From contig MARA01000023.1 in the NCBI GenBank assembly GCA_001792895.1, positions 124,001 to 188,000 on the forward strand: a stretch of DNA of 64,000 bases, given 5' to 3'. The notes below the pieces were generated by a model. That model did no database searches. It saw only the letters and a program-made list of their open reading frames with translations, and was not told where the DNA came from. Below, one piece after another: positions 11,554 through 23,194 of the stretch (the first letter of the stretch is position 1; each line of letters opens with the position of its first letter). The position numbers and the translations under genes are program-made. This stretch comes from Lentinus brumalis (Eukaryota; Basidiomycota; Agaricomycetes; Polyporales; Polyporaceae).

Positions 11554-12751
11554 CTTAGCAGCAGCAGCGGTCGATGTAGTGGACTTCAAGCCTCGCGAGT
11601 ACAACGTAGATTTATGCAGAGATAGTCTGGGAACAAGGCGTGGACACGGCACCAGTGAGAGTCCCAAGATGCAGTGGTTCGCGGATAGAAGGGAGGGCCG
11701 GGCCGCGTGCTCAAGAGCTCTACAGAATTGCGACATATAGACTCGCCGCTAGCTGTGAGGAGGCTGTGATCGATGTCGTGCTTCATGGTACGCATGCATG
11801 AGAGCTCGGAGCGTGCCAGCACTTTCGTAAGGCAGTGAAACGTGGAGGTCGGGTCCCGGGGTGAGCCGGATGACGGGCTGAATCATTGAATGTCGCCCTG
11901 GCCCGGGGACTTATGGCTAAAGGTCTCTCGACTCAAATCAGAGCCGTTCCTCTGTCAACTATCCGCTACACAAGTCTTTGCGGGGTTATACCAACGTAGA
12001 CCAACGTGCGGCGACCTACAGGCCAATGTCGCGCTAGAGGCTGCTTCGCTGGATACGGTCATGGTCATCATATTCCGTCAGAGCTGGTACATGTACAGTG
12101 CTGGTAATGCGCGCTGTACAAGTTCGATGTGGGATGCGAAATCAGCGAGCGAGCGACATAACCTAGAGATACAATTGGAAGAAGATGCATAACATGACAG
12201 CAATCCGACAGCAACATGCGCAAAAGAGGAGAGATCTGTACGTTACTAAGTAGTATGATATTCCCGGTCGTCATCCGCCTCGGGAACCGCTCTCCCCGAA
12301 GCTTGAAGGAGTTGAAGGACTGTCCAACTGTCCATCGCACTCGACAGACGTTGGCTTCATGTCGTCCCGGCGGAGTGCGCGTTTAAGTGCAATAGATCTC
12401 CTGCGACAGCGCGCCCACTTCCAACGGCATTATCGGAAGTGTAACAACGATCCGCTGTCGGCGGCGACCGATGAACAACACCTGCAACCCCTACGGAGGT
12501 AACACACTCTTCGCAAGCACTGGTGCGAGATGCGCCCAGGCAGAGTGGGTCCATCACCGTAGTCCGCAGGTGGCAAGCGCAGCACCATCGTTCGGCAGAG
12601 ATGACTTCCGTGGCGAACATGCCGGACCGCTTGTACATGGCATGTCCACTTCCCGAAGCCGTCGCGGGCATGTCGTGCGGCGGGCAATTGGCCGCGGGAC
12701 GCGACCAATGAGCGCGCTGGTGCCGATGATATGTGACCTGATAGCGACACG
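11554..12751. other. Intergenic, no gene supported
   Basis: About 1.2 kb with only short competing open frames. It contains the upstream region of the quinone oxidoreductase gene, or its alternative 5' extension to 11736. The 12357-12804 stretch has overlapping minus-strand frames of about 100-125 codons without a recognisable domain or clean exon chain. Confidence 0.45.
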
Positions 12752-14274
12752 CTATGCAGGCTTCTCAACGCCGCCGCTCTCCACGGAGGACTCCGCGAGC
12801 TCAATGTCTGCGTCCTCTACTTCGTCCGTCTCCGCGGTGTAGAAGGTGCCGAGGAAGGTGCTGAACTGCGGCGAAGTCGAGTCGAATCGACGGCCACGCG
12901 GGAGGAGATTGAGGCCAAGGCGGATGATCATCATGGTCGGCGCAATGCCCTAGAAGAGCGAGAAATGTGAGTGAGTACGTCGTACGAGCGCTCAGTCACA
13001 ATCTAATGCAAGATGCAAACCACACGCAGATAACCGCTCAGGAACGCGTGGGGGCAATAAGGAGAGTAAAAGGAAAGGCGGCAGGGGGAAATAGGAAACA
13101 AGCTACGGAGCGCAGCTAGAACAAAGCGGGATGAGATGAGCACGTACGTAAATCTGAGTTGCAATGCTCTCCGCAATAATGATCGCAGGGTGGTCCAGGA
13201 CGAGCAAGATGGCGACTGAGAGCTGCGCGAGGACGAGGAGCGCACCCGCTTCGATGCATGCGCCGACGAGAGACCAGATGAGCGACTCCATAGACTTGAC
13301 GTTCCGGACCGGCGCAGAGACGCGCCACAGGCGCAGGATTATGAGGTACGTCACAAGCGCAAAGACCAGGAGCGAGAGGACGCAGAACGACACGTCGAGT
13401 GCCTGGATGCGCGGCGCGACAAAGGGCGAGACGAAGTCCGAGGTAGAGAGCCGGGCAGGACCTAGTACGGCGCACACTGCGGCGGTCAAACGGGGTTAGT
13501 GTTGCGGCAGTTCTCAGTGCGTATCCGTAGAGATTTACGGTAACGGGATGACGTACCGAAGCCGGCGATGGCCATCATTAGCGGGAGGAACACGATGGTA
13601 GGCCTACAATCCCACACTGCCCAGCAACGGTGTATCTATCAGAGAACTCATCAGTGGCACGAATATATGAGGGGGATAGTAGTATGATAAAGTCAGGGCG
13701 AAGGAGAGTGGCAGCAATGTCATGGACCCGAACGCACCATGATGAGCTGTGAGAAGAAGGCGCAAGTCTTGTAGAGGATGTCAACGACACGGAGCAGACC
13801 GCTCATCTCGCGGCCGCTTGGGATCGGCCAGCCAGACTACAGAAGGTAGGAGGGTTGAGCATGTCATTGGCATTATGCTTAAGCCCATGGACTGATACAT
13901 ACCGTGAAGGTCGTGTGTCTGTCCGTCGTAATCGCGCTACAATGCTGCGAGTTGAAGATTGTTGAGCCGAAGGCGAGACATGCATGATAAAATCACTCAC
14001 CGCCATGCAAAGGAGATATAGAACGCATGTGGTGAGACACATGCCGACGTCAACGGGGAGAGGCTTCTTGTAGACCGTGAGGATAATGAGAGCAAACGCG
14101 AAGAAGATCGTGTATACGCCTGTGCGGTGCGTGGCGTGACGAGGTGCGACGGAGGAATGGATGAGCCTGTCTTCTGGTGCGGAAAGCCCGGGGATACGTA
14201 CCAAAAAGAACGATCTCCACGGCGTCGCTGACGATTATGGCGTACGCCCCCGAGGAGAGCACGCTTTCCAGCAT
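12752..14274 (-). CDS. Seven-transmembrane protein, agaricomycete-specific
   Basis: Multi-pass membrane protein of a mushroom-specific 7TM family with unknown ligand. The start Met is at 14274 (MLESVLSSGAYAIIVSDAVE). Hydrophobic exons follow: VYTIFFAFALIILTVYKKPL, VDVGMCLTTCVLYLLCMA, then GLLRVVDILYKTCAFFSQLI and, after an intron, CWAVWDCRPTIVFLPLMMAI. The R/H-CWAVWD signature after the third or fourth TM is shared by many mushroom 7TM proteins. Later segments are ALDVSFCVLSLLVFALVTYL, SLIWSLVGACIEAGALLVLA and SVAILLVLDHPAIIIAESIA. The last exon gives a cytosolic tail rich in acid and Ser (TDEVEDADIELAESS) ending EKPA at 12752. Introns are short and GT-AG. Function is not recognised. Confidence 0.8.
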
Positions 14275-15087
14275 CAGGAGGGCGCTGGTGCCCAGCCGTG
14301 GGCGGGGTGAGTGAGAGAAGCAGGGTGGGCGCGGAGGAGACCAGGGGAGATGGCTGGGTCGCGAGTGGGTTATAGGCAGCGGAGTGGGCGCGTGAAAGCG
14401 AAGCTCGCATGGGCGGGCAGGATCTGGTTCTGCTCTTCTCGTCCATCCAATTGCTCCCTCAAGACGCCGGTCAGATCGCGTTCCCCAGGCGTTTGGCTCC
14501 TGCGATCTCTCCCGCGTGCAACCCATCAGAAGATCCAGGACCTCCGGCCAGCGGCCCCGGTCTCTATGTGACAGCAGCGTCACGGCATGGGCTTGACACG
14601 ATGCGCCAATGTCGCGGTAGCTTTCGCTTAAATCGCAGATTGTGCGCATTCTCAGATGCGACTCGGAAACTTCATGACTGTGATCTGGTAAGTACTGGCA
14701 GATGACTGACATAGCCGTAGGATGGGTTTGAGCAAGCTGTTCAGGAGAGAATACGAGGGGATACCACTCACTTATGTTCGCTGACTTGGAGGCGCGATGA
14801 GGAAATACTGGTTACTGACCCTGAGGAGTGCCATTGCAACTCTACGGGCTAGCTTGAGTTGAATCATACGGCTTGTAGCATGCCTGGCATCCCCTCCACG
14901 CGTCAGTAATCTCATTATGATTAGCTACCAAGTACTCCGAACTCACCTTCTTCTCTCTTCGCCGACGTGGCCGCAGGTAGTTAGCCTTGACTTAGCCACT
15001 AACGTTGCGTTGTGATGCGAGCGCCCATGATCTTATCTCACGGTCGTGATGGAAGGGATGATTGCTATCTTATCAGATAGTACATAG
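14275..15087. other. Intergenic, no gene supported
   Basis: Upstream region of the 7TM gene. No convincing coding exon on either strand. Confidence 0.5.
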
Positions 15088-15595
15088 TAGTCGTCCTCAA
15101 TTCTGATAGTTTAGTTCGAGTGTAGTTTTTGGGCGTACGAAAGAGGAAGGACACGAGGTGATGGGAGCCCGACAATCAAACGCCACAGGCAGAGTTCACC
15201 TCGAGACAGCCTCAAGATATTTTAATAATACGGGCATCACTGGGCGGGCTTCTTGCAGACGAGGCTCGCAAGTGGAGTAGCTGAGTACACACGAGTAAGC
15301 ATCGTCCGTTTGGTGGCTCGCATGAGCTTCAAAAATTCACATCAGTATCCCGAAGGTCATTGCGGGTGCATTGGCTCCCTTTTATGCCCACACCGGACCG
15401 CAATGCATGTATGGCGGCAGGAGACAAGTAGCAGGTTTCGAAGTCCGCTGTGGGCAACCTCAATATAGGGTCAGAAACAGCGAGGTTTGGTACCAGGCAC
15501 TTGCAGTTCCCATCAGTGCCATCACCTCGTGTCCTTCCTCTTTCGTCTTCCCAGAATCTACACTCGAACTAAACTATCAAAATTGAGGACGACTA
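15088..15595. mobile_element. MITE-like element with about 77 bp terminal inverted repeats
   Basis: The segment 15088-15164 reappears as its reverse complement at 15519-15595 with about five mismatches. Both ends begin TAGTCGTCCTCAATT. The roughly 350 bp between the repeats holds no open frame with recognisable domains, so this is a non-autonomous DNA transposon of about 508 bp. The outermost TA on both sides could be a TA target duplication, as in Tc1/mariner-type MITEs, but because the ends are themselves TA-rich this is not certain. Its right end lies 72 bp before the start codon of the acyltransferase gene, so it occupies that gene's promoter or 5' UTR. Confidence 0.85.
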
Positions 15596-15667
15596 GTGTA
15601 GAGTACACACTTCCCTGCTTCGACCACAACCATACCGCGCATCGGCTCAGCAGAAGCAGCAGAAGCC

Positions 15668-17180
15668 ATGGCCAGCAGCAGCAGCGCGTGGAGGCGCATT
15701 CTAGTGCTCCCCGACGATGCACCCGCCGAAGTCCAGGAGTCTGGAGACACCACGAAGGTCGCAATCGGAGGCACGGTTGTGGGCGCATACCGTACGCTTC
15801 CCCGGTCTCTCGCTCTCGTCATCTCGGCCATTGGCACGCCCTTCGAAAACGCCGCGGACCACGTACCCAAGTTCCCGCTGCTGGAGCTTCTCCCACCATC
15901 AGCGGTCCAAGCAGGCGCGTCCACGAGCATCAGCATCGCGGATCTCTGGGGAGTCCTGTACGTCCTCCACACGCTCCACCACGTGCAGGAGAACGTCCCC
16001 GCCGTCCTCTCGCCCGCGATCGCAAACGCAGCCGAACTCGAAACGTACCTGCTCCATTCCGGGCTAGCCAGAAAGCGCCACACCCTGCTAGGCGACACCT
16101 CGAGCGCACGCGATCCCGAGCTCTTCCTCCTCCGTGAAACCTTCTGGCAGGGCGCCGGCACAGTGAACTTCCACACGCGCGGCTGGCTGCGCGGGCACGC
16201 CGCCTTCCTCGCAGGGGCTCCGTTCCCGTACACCCAGAGCTTCACGCGCACGCCGCTCGTCATCGCCGCGCACCCGCTGCGGCCCCGAAACCGCGCCCGG
16301 GCGAGGTCGTGTACCGCAAGTTCTGGCCGAACATCGGGCAGATGCTCGAGTTCACGTGCGTCGACCTCGGCGGCGACGGCGACGACGAGGTCTCCGAGCA
16401 CCTCGCCACCTTCCACCGCTGGCACAACTCCGACCACGTCAACCGCGGCTGGGGCGAGCGCGGGCCCATCGAGAAGCACCGCAAGTACCTGCGCGAGCTC
16501 ATCGCGGACCCGGCCGTACTCCCGGTGATGATGAGCTGGGACGGGGAGCTCATGGGCTACGCCGAGCTCGTGTACATCAAGGTGCGTGCGCCCGGCACCC
16601 ACAGAAGACGTTGTGCTGACTCCGAGCGTCCTGTAACGCGTATGAACGTCCTGCATCTAGGAGAACCACGTTGCGCCGTACGTACCGGGCGGTGCGTGGG
16701 ACTACGACCGAGGGCTGCACGTCCTCGTCGGCGAGCAGAAGTTCCGCGGACTCAACAGATGTGCGTCATCTCTTTCTCCGGTGTCCCTGGCCTTCTGTGG
16801 GCCGGCGCGGACTAGTCGTGGTGCTGACCCATTGATCGCACAGCAAAAGCGTGGTTCTCCGCAATCCACCACTGCCTCTTCCTCCAGGACTCGCGCACAA
16901 CCCGCGTGATTGGCGAGCCGAAGGCGAGCAACAAGCAGGTCATCGTCCTGTCCGAGGCGGTCGGCATGAACGTGAACACGGTGAGCACTCGGGCACCCAC
17001 ATCCACCCTTGCTGCGGCCTCGGGCGCACGCCGAGGCGACACGTATGCTGACTGGCCTGCCCGCAGATCTTCGACTTCCCGTACAAGCGGTCCGCGATGA
17101 CCTGGCTGCCGCGCGAACGCTTCTTCAAGTTAGACGTCCTTGCGTACTCCGAGGAGGCCGCCCCTGCTGCCAAGCTGTGA
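15668..17180 (+). CDS. N5-hydroxyornithine-type acyltransferase of siderophore biosynthesis, with PTS1
   Basis: GNAT-fold acyltransferase of the IucB/SidF/SidL (AlcB) type. The family transfers an acyl group from CoA to a hydroxylated amine during hydroxamate siderophore synthesis. The start is at 15668 (MASSSSAWRRILVLPDDAP). The N-terminal domain includes SIADLWGVLYVLHTLHHV. The catalytic domain follows: VVYRKFWPNIGQMLEF, FHRWHNSDHVNRGWGERGP, PVMMSWDGELMGYAELVYIK, VPGGAWDYDRGLHVLVGE and TTRVIGEPKASNKQVI. Introns are 16582-16660, 16761-16843 and 16981-17066. The protein ends AAKL: the tripeptide AKL is a canonical peroxisomal PTS1, matching peroxisomal siderophore acyltransferases of ascomycetes. 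Near 16283-16286 the frame slips inside a C4 run. One missing C explains it, and no GT-AG intron does. No NRPS or ornithine monooxygenase gene is in the window. Confidence 0.85.
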
Positions 17181-17931
17181 TAGCCGTAGCTGGCATAAGG
17201 CGTTGAACGTTGAGGGCTATACCCGCGTCTCGCCTGTGTCTAGTAGGAGATCCGAGGGAGGGGGTGGACCGTTAACAACCAGGCTATCGAAACTTGGAGC
17301 CCGGCGACTCAAGGAGACGTCGTCGATATATCAACCGATCTATACAATCTCATTACACCTGACTACATAGATTTAGCACTCTGTATATGCAGGGAAAAAT
17401 CAGGGATATGAAGACCAATAGGGACACGCACCATATGGAGGATTGTGAACGAGCGCTGCCAGCTGGCAAAGTATTGATGGCACTCCCAGGATCGGCCACA
17501 ACGTGAACTTGAACCAGCGACAAATTCAATGTTCGACACCTCTGGATGTGGAACGTTGCAAGACGTTAGACGTTGAAAGTGAAACATTGAGATCCGAGAC
17601 TTGACTTTGACCTTGTCGTGGTCGTGGAGAGAGAGTGTGGCGAGCCGCGGTATAGGGGTCGGTCTATCGATCAACGACCTGAACAACCGACTCCTCACGA
17701 TCAGAGATCCGTATGTACATGTACATGTGCGGTACTTACCGGGTGATATTCAGAACGTCCGCCGGGCAATCCCCCCTGCAACGTTAACATCGAGCTGACC
17801 GACACCATCCATCCTAAAGAGCACTATGTATACAATATCTAGTAAGTACTACTAGTACATCCGCATCCACAAGTCCGTCCGGGCCGACATGAGCAAGCAG
17901 TCTCGGATGGTGACATCCACGAGCCTAGAGG
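17181..17931. other. Intergenic between convergent genes
   Basis: Holds the 3' regions of the acyltransferase (+) and ABC transporter (-) genes. No coding sequence supported. Confidence 0.5.
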
Positions 17932-20838
17932 CTAGAGCTCCTGCACGCTGAGCAGCCGCTCGAGCTCCCCCACGCGCCGCTCCCACTTCTCGACCTCCGC
18001 GAGCCTGTTCTCGAGCGAGACGATCTCGCGGTCCAGGTCCATGCGCTCCTCCGCCGTCCCTATCCGCTTCAACGCCCACCGGCCGGTGCCGTCGCCCGCG
18101 ATCGTGAGGAGCTGCGTGTGGTAGCGCATGAGGGCCGGGCTGCGGTGCGTGGGGAGAGGTCAGCCAGGAGCTGCGGAGGAGGGCGGGGGAAGCGAGAGAC
18201 CCTGACGTACCGGAGGGAGATGGTGATGAGGGTGATCCCGAGCGACTTGGCGTGCTCGTACATGCGGCCCTCGACGTCGCTCGAAACGGCGCTCGTGCAC
18301 TCTGTCGCCACACAAGTCCGGTCAGACGGAACCTTCTGCTGGACTCTCGCTGCAACACTCACCGTCGAGGATGGCGAACTTCGGTCTATGGTAGAACACG
18401 CGCGCCATGGCCATCTGCACACGTCGCATCAGCCCTGCATGCCCCGGCGTGCTCACCCCCGCGTAGGACCACTCACCCGCTGCTTCTCGCCGCCGCTGAG
18501 GACGTCCCTCCACTCCTTGCGCGTCTTCCAGCCACCCTCCCGTCCCGGCAGGTACGCCAGGTTCGCCGCAGTCAGAATCTCCATCAGCTCGTCCAGCGTC
18601 CGCCCCGACTTCGCAAAGTCCGGGTACGCGTCCGGGTAGATGATCCTGCCATGTCCAGTCCACATCAGCCCTTGCGACCTGGAAGCAGATAAGAGGCAGG
18701 ACGACTCACTGGTCCAGCAGCGTCCCGGTCACCATATACGCGCGCTGCGGCACGACGAAGACCCCCTTCTTCCCATGCGGCCGGCTCACCTCCCCGCCGC
18801 CCTGCGCCGCCCACAGGCCCGCAAGGACGCGCGCAATGGCCGTCTTGCCCACCCCGTTGCTCCCCGTGATCATCAGGTGCTCGCCCGCCTGCAGCTCGAA
18901 CGACAGGCCCTTCACGAGCACCGTGCTCGGCGGCTTGCTCTCAGCGGCGAGCGCGGCAAGATCGTCAGCGGAGGTCGACTGGGAGGCCGCGACAAACGAG
19001 GCGGCCGCCGTGGGGACGCCGACGTCGACGTTGTGCAGCGCGACCTTGTCCTCGTCGACGTCGTTCGGGAGGAGCGGATGGGGGAGGTTGTGGAGTGTGG
19101 AGAGGAGGGTGTAGAGGCGCGTCGTGAGGCCGGCGAGTTCGAGCAGGTCCTTGTAGACGTACATCAGCCGTCCGCCGGCGTCTGCGAGGGACAGGAGGAG
19201 ACGGCGGGAGGAGATGTATGCTGCGGGTTTGAGGTGTCAGCGAAGGAGCGGAACAAAGAAGACAGAGAACACTTACTCTCCGTCCGATTGGCGACTTCGT
19301 CGTCGCGCCTTTGCCTCTCATGCGATCGGGGACCTTGTGTCTGCACGCCGACGTTCCTGACGCGGGTCCACAATACCGGTATGGAGATCAGACAGTATCC
19401 TGCCGCACTCCATAGGTACTTGATCAGGAAGTCCTCCGTCCACTCGTACGCTATCCGAATCTGCAAGTCGGCCAGTCAGCACGAGCGCGGGCGCAGTCTT
19501 CAGCTCCGGATGTATCACCTTGTATATCGAGTTGACGTGCTTGATCAAGCGCATATATGCACGCAGCAAGATGCTGCGTTCCCGGAGCCCTCCACCGTAG
19601 AACCTGTGATAGCAAATTAGCAAACGCACCGAACATGATCTCCGAAGACCGCACGCACGCGACCTCCTCACTCTCGCGCCCGACTCTGCCCATTCCGGCG
19701 CGGTACTCGCCTTCCAACCTTGCCTCGACCGCAGCTAAGCGGCCAAAAGCGGGGGTGACGGCGCGCAGGATCTTTGCAGTAACGTAGTAGTTCAAGAACA
19801 GCATCACGGTACCACGAACACCTAAGGATCGGGCGAGCTGCGATGTGAACAGCACAAGATCCAACGATGGCTTGAGCACGTTTCCACTGGGAGCAAACAG
19901 TCAACTCAAATTACGCGACCTGGCCTGGCATGAGTGACGCACTAGATGCCTGCGAGTGCGTCGCAGAAAGACGCGATATCCGTGGTGATGTACTGGTCGA
20001 CATCGGCGAGTCCGGCTTCCAGGGGCGCGCGGTAGTAGCGCAGGTCCGGAGAGGGCGAGAGGTAGAGATCGTCAGTGTAGCGCGTTAACCGCGTGCGCAT
20101 TCGTAGTGATAGCTTGGCTTGTAGGTGTCGAATCTGAGAAGATCCTTAGAATGCACAGCCGTAGAACGAGAAGGGCTGTGCGCACCATGGAGTTGGTATA
20201 GGTGCTGGGTATCGCGAGCAGGAACCAGAGCCCGAGACCCTTGAGGAATCCCTTGCCATCTGCACTGACAAGGTCGCGCACGATGCGCCCGTCAAGTCGG
20301 GCGACGCCGACGCTGAGTACCGTCCGCAGCACCAGGAAGAACGAGTGCATAACAAGAATGAGAGCCTCCTTGGAGCGCCATGAGGGGAACGCTATGCGCA
20401 TGATGGCCATCAGCTGGCGGAGGAAGGTCTTGTCCAGGTTCGGTTTGTGTGAACCCGGGACGAGGGGGAAGTGTTTCGTGTTCTCCTCAATCACGGACTT
20501 GGGGGTAGGAGTAATTGTAACCTTTGAAAGCTCTTGGTATTGCAGCCCTAGCTTATGCGCTCACGACGCACCTTGGAGATGGTACCCTGGTACGGGATGA
20601 GCAGGGTCTTGGAGCCATCAGGCTCGTCGACATAAACCTGCTGCAGGGCCTGCGCGAGCTCTTCCTGCGTCACGTCATTACGCACCGCAACAATCTTGAG
20701 TTTCGAGAGCACGGTCTTCGGAATGCTCGCTATCCGGCCGCGCAGGAGGAGAAAGGTACAGACGGCGACGAGGAGAGAACGTCGTGCCCTGGGACTGAGG
20801 CCGTTCAATACCGCCGTGTTGGGGATTCGGATGGCCAT
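17932..20838 (-). CDS. Peroxisomal ABC half-transporter, ABCD family (Pxa1/Pxa2-like)
   Basis: Half-size ABC transporter (one TMD plus one NBD) of the ABCD/ALD type. The family imports long-chain acyl-CoAs or related CoA esters into peroxisomes. The start Met is at 20838 (MAIRIPNTAVLNGLSPRARR). The TMD includes PNLDKTFLRQLMAIMRIAF, the family loop-2 motif ESEEVAFYGG and YEWTEDFLIKYLWSAAGY. NBD: Walker A GSNGVGKTAIARVLAGLW (near 18830-18875), QRAYMVTGTLLDQ Q-loop, signature LSGGEKQR (near 18480-18510), AMARVFYHRPKFAILDECTS Walker B, and a degenerate H-loop region before RPALMRYHTQLLTI. All catalytic motifs are present. The C-terminus has a coiled-coil-like stretch (REIVSLENRLAEVEKWERRV) ending SVQEL. 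Many short GT-AG introns interrupt it. It is convergent with the PTS1 acyltransferase gene. Confidence 0.92.
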
Positions 20839-21433
20839 CGTCGCCGGCGAAGGTGTAAGACCTGTCGTGCCAGCTCAGACTCGTCGCCTCAGCAGAGATG
20901 CATGCGATGCGCGTGGGCAAATGCGAAGGCGGGGAGAAAGACCAACTCGACGCGCGCAAGTCCTCCCCCGATCGCGACTCGCATGTGTTTTCCCCGCACT
21001 CGCCCCGCGTCTCCCGGGCCGTCCTCCCCGCAAACCACGCCCGCTCGAGAGTCGAGAGACTATGTACAATCGATAGCTCCTCTGGGTTATCAGGGAGACA
21101 ATGGTGATGTATAGCAGCAGGGTAAATCACCTTCAGCATCGTCCAACGAACATTCCAGGCTGCGCTCAAGGTATCGCATGATGATTAGCATGTAGTATTC
21201 CACCGCTGCGAAAGAGAAACGAAAGTGCAGAACGACATCCGATGAAGTATTACCAGACCCTTATGCTACCGTGGTTCTACCATTCGTCATCTGTCATCTC
21301 ATCCAGCGAGCCAAACAAAGCCAGCACCCCCAGCAGAATGCCCCGCACCCTGGCGCCAATATCAGTGGGTCCAATAATGACACATGCCCGGCGAGGGCGA
21401 GGGCATACCTGCGAGGGCGACCGCCTGCGCGAG
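20839..21433. other. Intergenic: ABC transporter upstream region
   Basis: About 0.6 kb between head-to-tail minus-strand genes. No gene supported. Confidence 0.5.
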
Positions 21434-23194
21434 TCACCAGTTCCACTCGTCGTCGTCGTCCAGCAGGCTCCTGCTTTGCACCGGCTTCGGCGTCAGCGGC
21501 TTGTGCTGCGGGAGGAGGACGCTGCCGAGTGCGGGCGCGCCGTCGTCGTCGTCGAGGAGCGACTGTGCGGTGGCGGCTGATGGACTGGGGGTTGGGGACG
21601 ACCCGAGCGGGGAGAGGGACGCGGCGAAGGGGTTTGAAGAGATGGAGACGGATGAGGGGACGGGCGAGGAGGTACTCGAGGGGGATGTGAGCGCGGCGAA
21701 AAGCGAGCTTGCGGCGTCCGAGAAGAGGAGCGATGCGCGTTTCTGGCTCTTCGTAAATCTGTGGGGCGATTTCAAGGTCAGTCGCTGATATCAGACTGGC
21801 CGGTGAAGGGGAGCGGGCATATGGGGGCCGCGTGCAATCGCAGGATGAACACAGGTAGAGGAGGAGACTCACGTATCGCCCTTCTGCAGCTCCCCCCACT
21901 TCTTGCCCATGCTGTTGCCCATGCTGCCCATCCACGCGGAGGACATCGGACTCGCCAGCCCCGGGATCGACGCAGCGGGCGGGATCCCAGCAGTTCCGAC
22001 CTGGAGACTCGACCGTTTCGACAGCGTACGCTGTTTCTCCTCCTTCTCCGCCGCAGCGTGATCTGTCGGCAGCGCCGTGTTAGCCAGGGGAGAAGGGGGC
22101 GCGGGCACTTCGCGGCTCTTGCGCCGGTGGAGCTTTGCAGCCTTGATCGAGTTTGAGGGCGAGATTTCGATGGGGCTCTCGATGCCTGTTCCGCAGTCGA
22201 CGCGTATTGACCTGCGCTTCATCATCTCGGGCGACTCATCATGCCTTGCAACGTCGCCCTCATCCCGTTCGTAAGGCGGGTCGTCGAATGCGAACGAGGA
22301 CGCGGAGGATTGCGATAGGCGCACACTAGACTTGACGGAGGCGGAGGTAGCGGAGGTAGACACAGAGGACGTGCTCTGCGTGTTGGCGTGTCCGTATGCT
22401 CTGTTCGTCTTCAACGGCAGAGCGTGTGTGCGCAGCGACACATCTTGCTTTAGGGCGGAGGGCGTAGGGGAAGGGGAGGCGGGGGCGGGGCGGTGGTCGC
22501 CAAGGCCAGCGGCGAGGAGCCGGCTCACGTCCTTGACCGCGCCGGAAAGCAGGGAGCTTGAGCCTGCGCCCGGCTGTTGGGAGTAGGCGCGATCCATGCC
22601 GCGACTCACGATACGTTCCCATTTGCGCTTGAGCTGCGCAAGTTCGGCTTCGTGGGCGGCGAGCTGGGAGCGCAGCTCGAGGCATTTTGACTCCTTCTGC
22701 GCGATGAACCGGAGGAGGTCGGCATGCCTAGAGGCGATAGAGCGAAGGGAAAGTGTAAATACTCAGACAGAGCGATGACACCCTGCAAGGAGTCTCGAAC
22801 GATAGGATGCGCAGACGTACTTCTCGGTCAGGGTGAGCGGAGGTCGCTCTGCCTCCACCACCACGTCATGCACAGGCAAGCTTCTCCTGTCTCCTTTCAA
22901 AGTCAATCTCGCCGGTGCTTTCTGGTTCAGCGACGTGCTGCGCCTGAGCGAAGACGGGCCTGGGGTGGTCGGAGAGCGAAGCTCCCAAGTCGGGGTATGG
23001 TCGCTAGGATAGTACGATATCGAGGACTGTCGACGCGGGTTATACTTGTGTGCACTGGGCGGCGGTGTTGACAGCCCTGATACAGTAGGAGAGGGACATG
23101 GCGAGACTGCAGGCGACAGTTGGAGGTTGCCGTCGACAAGTTGTAGTGGTCGAGGGCCTGAGACGGATGGACTTGGTGGTACGGGCGAGCTCAT
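21434..23194 (-). CDS. Ser/Pro-rich coiled-coil protein, DUF4048-like
   Basis: Intrinsically disordered fungal protein with one predicted coiled coil. The start Met is at 23194 (MSSPVPPSPSVSGPRPLQLV). The N-terminal exon carries RRSTSLNQKAPARLTLKGDR and PPLTLTEK. An intron of roughly 80-90 nt leads into HADLLRFIAQKESKCLELRS and AAHEAELAQLKRKWERIVSR, the heptad-bearing segment that resembles the DUF4048 core. Ser-rich low-complexity sequence follows, then a short Met/Gly-rich segment (SAWMGSMGNSMGKKWGEL). The last exon contains two copies of an acidic motif, SLLDDDDGAP and SLLDDDDEWNW, the second forming the extreme C-terminus. Function is unknown; the family name is from recall of the coiled-coil pattern and is moderately sure. 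The stop is at 21434. Confidence 0.78.

Noticed and set aside
15558..16656. Long minus-strand open frame (359 codons) opposite the acyltransferase
   Set aside because: It is the antisense shadow of a GC-rich coding exon; the plus strand carries the conserved enzyme motifs.
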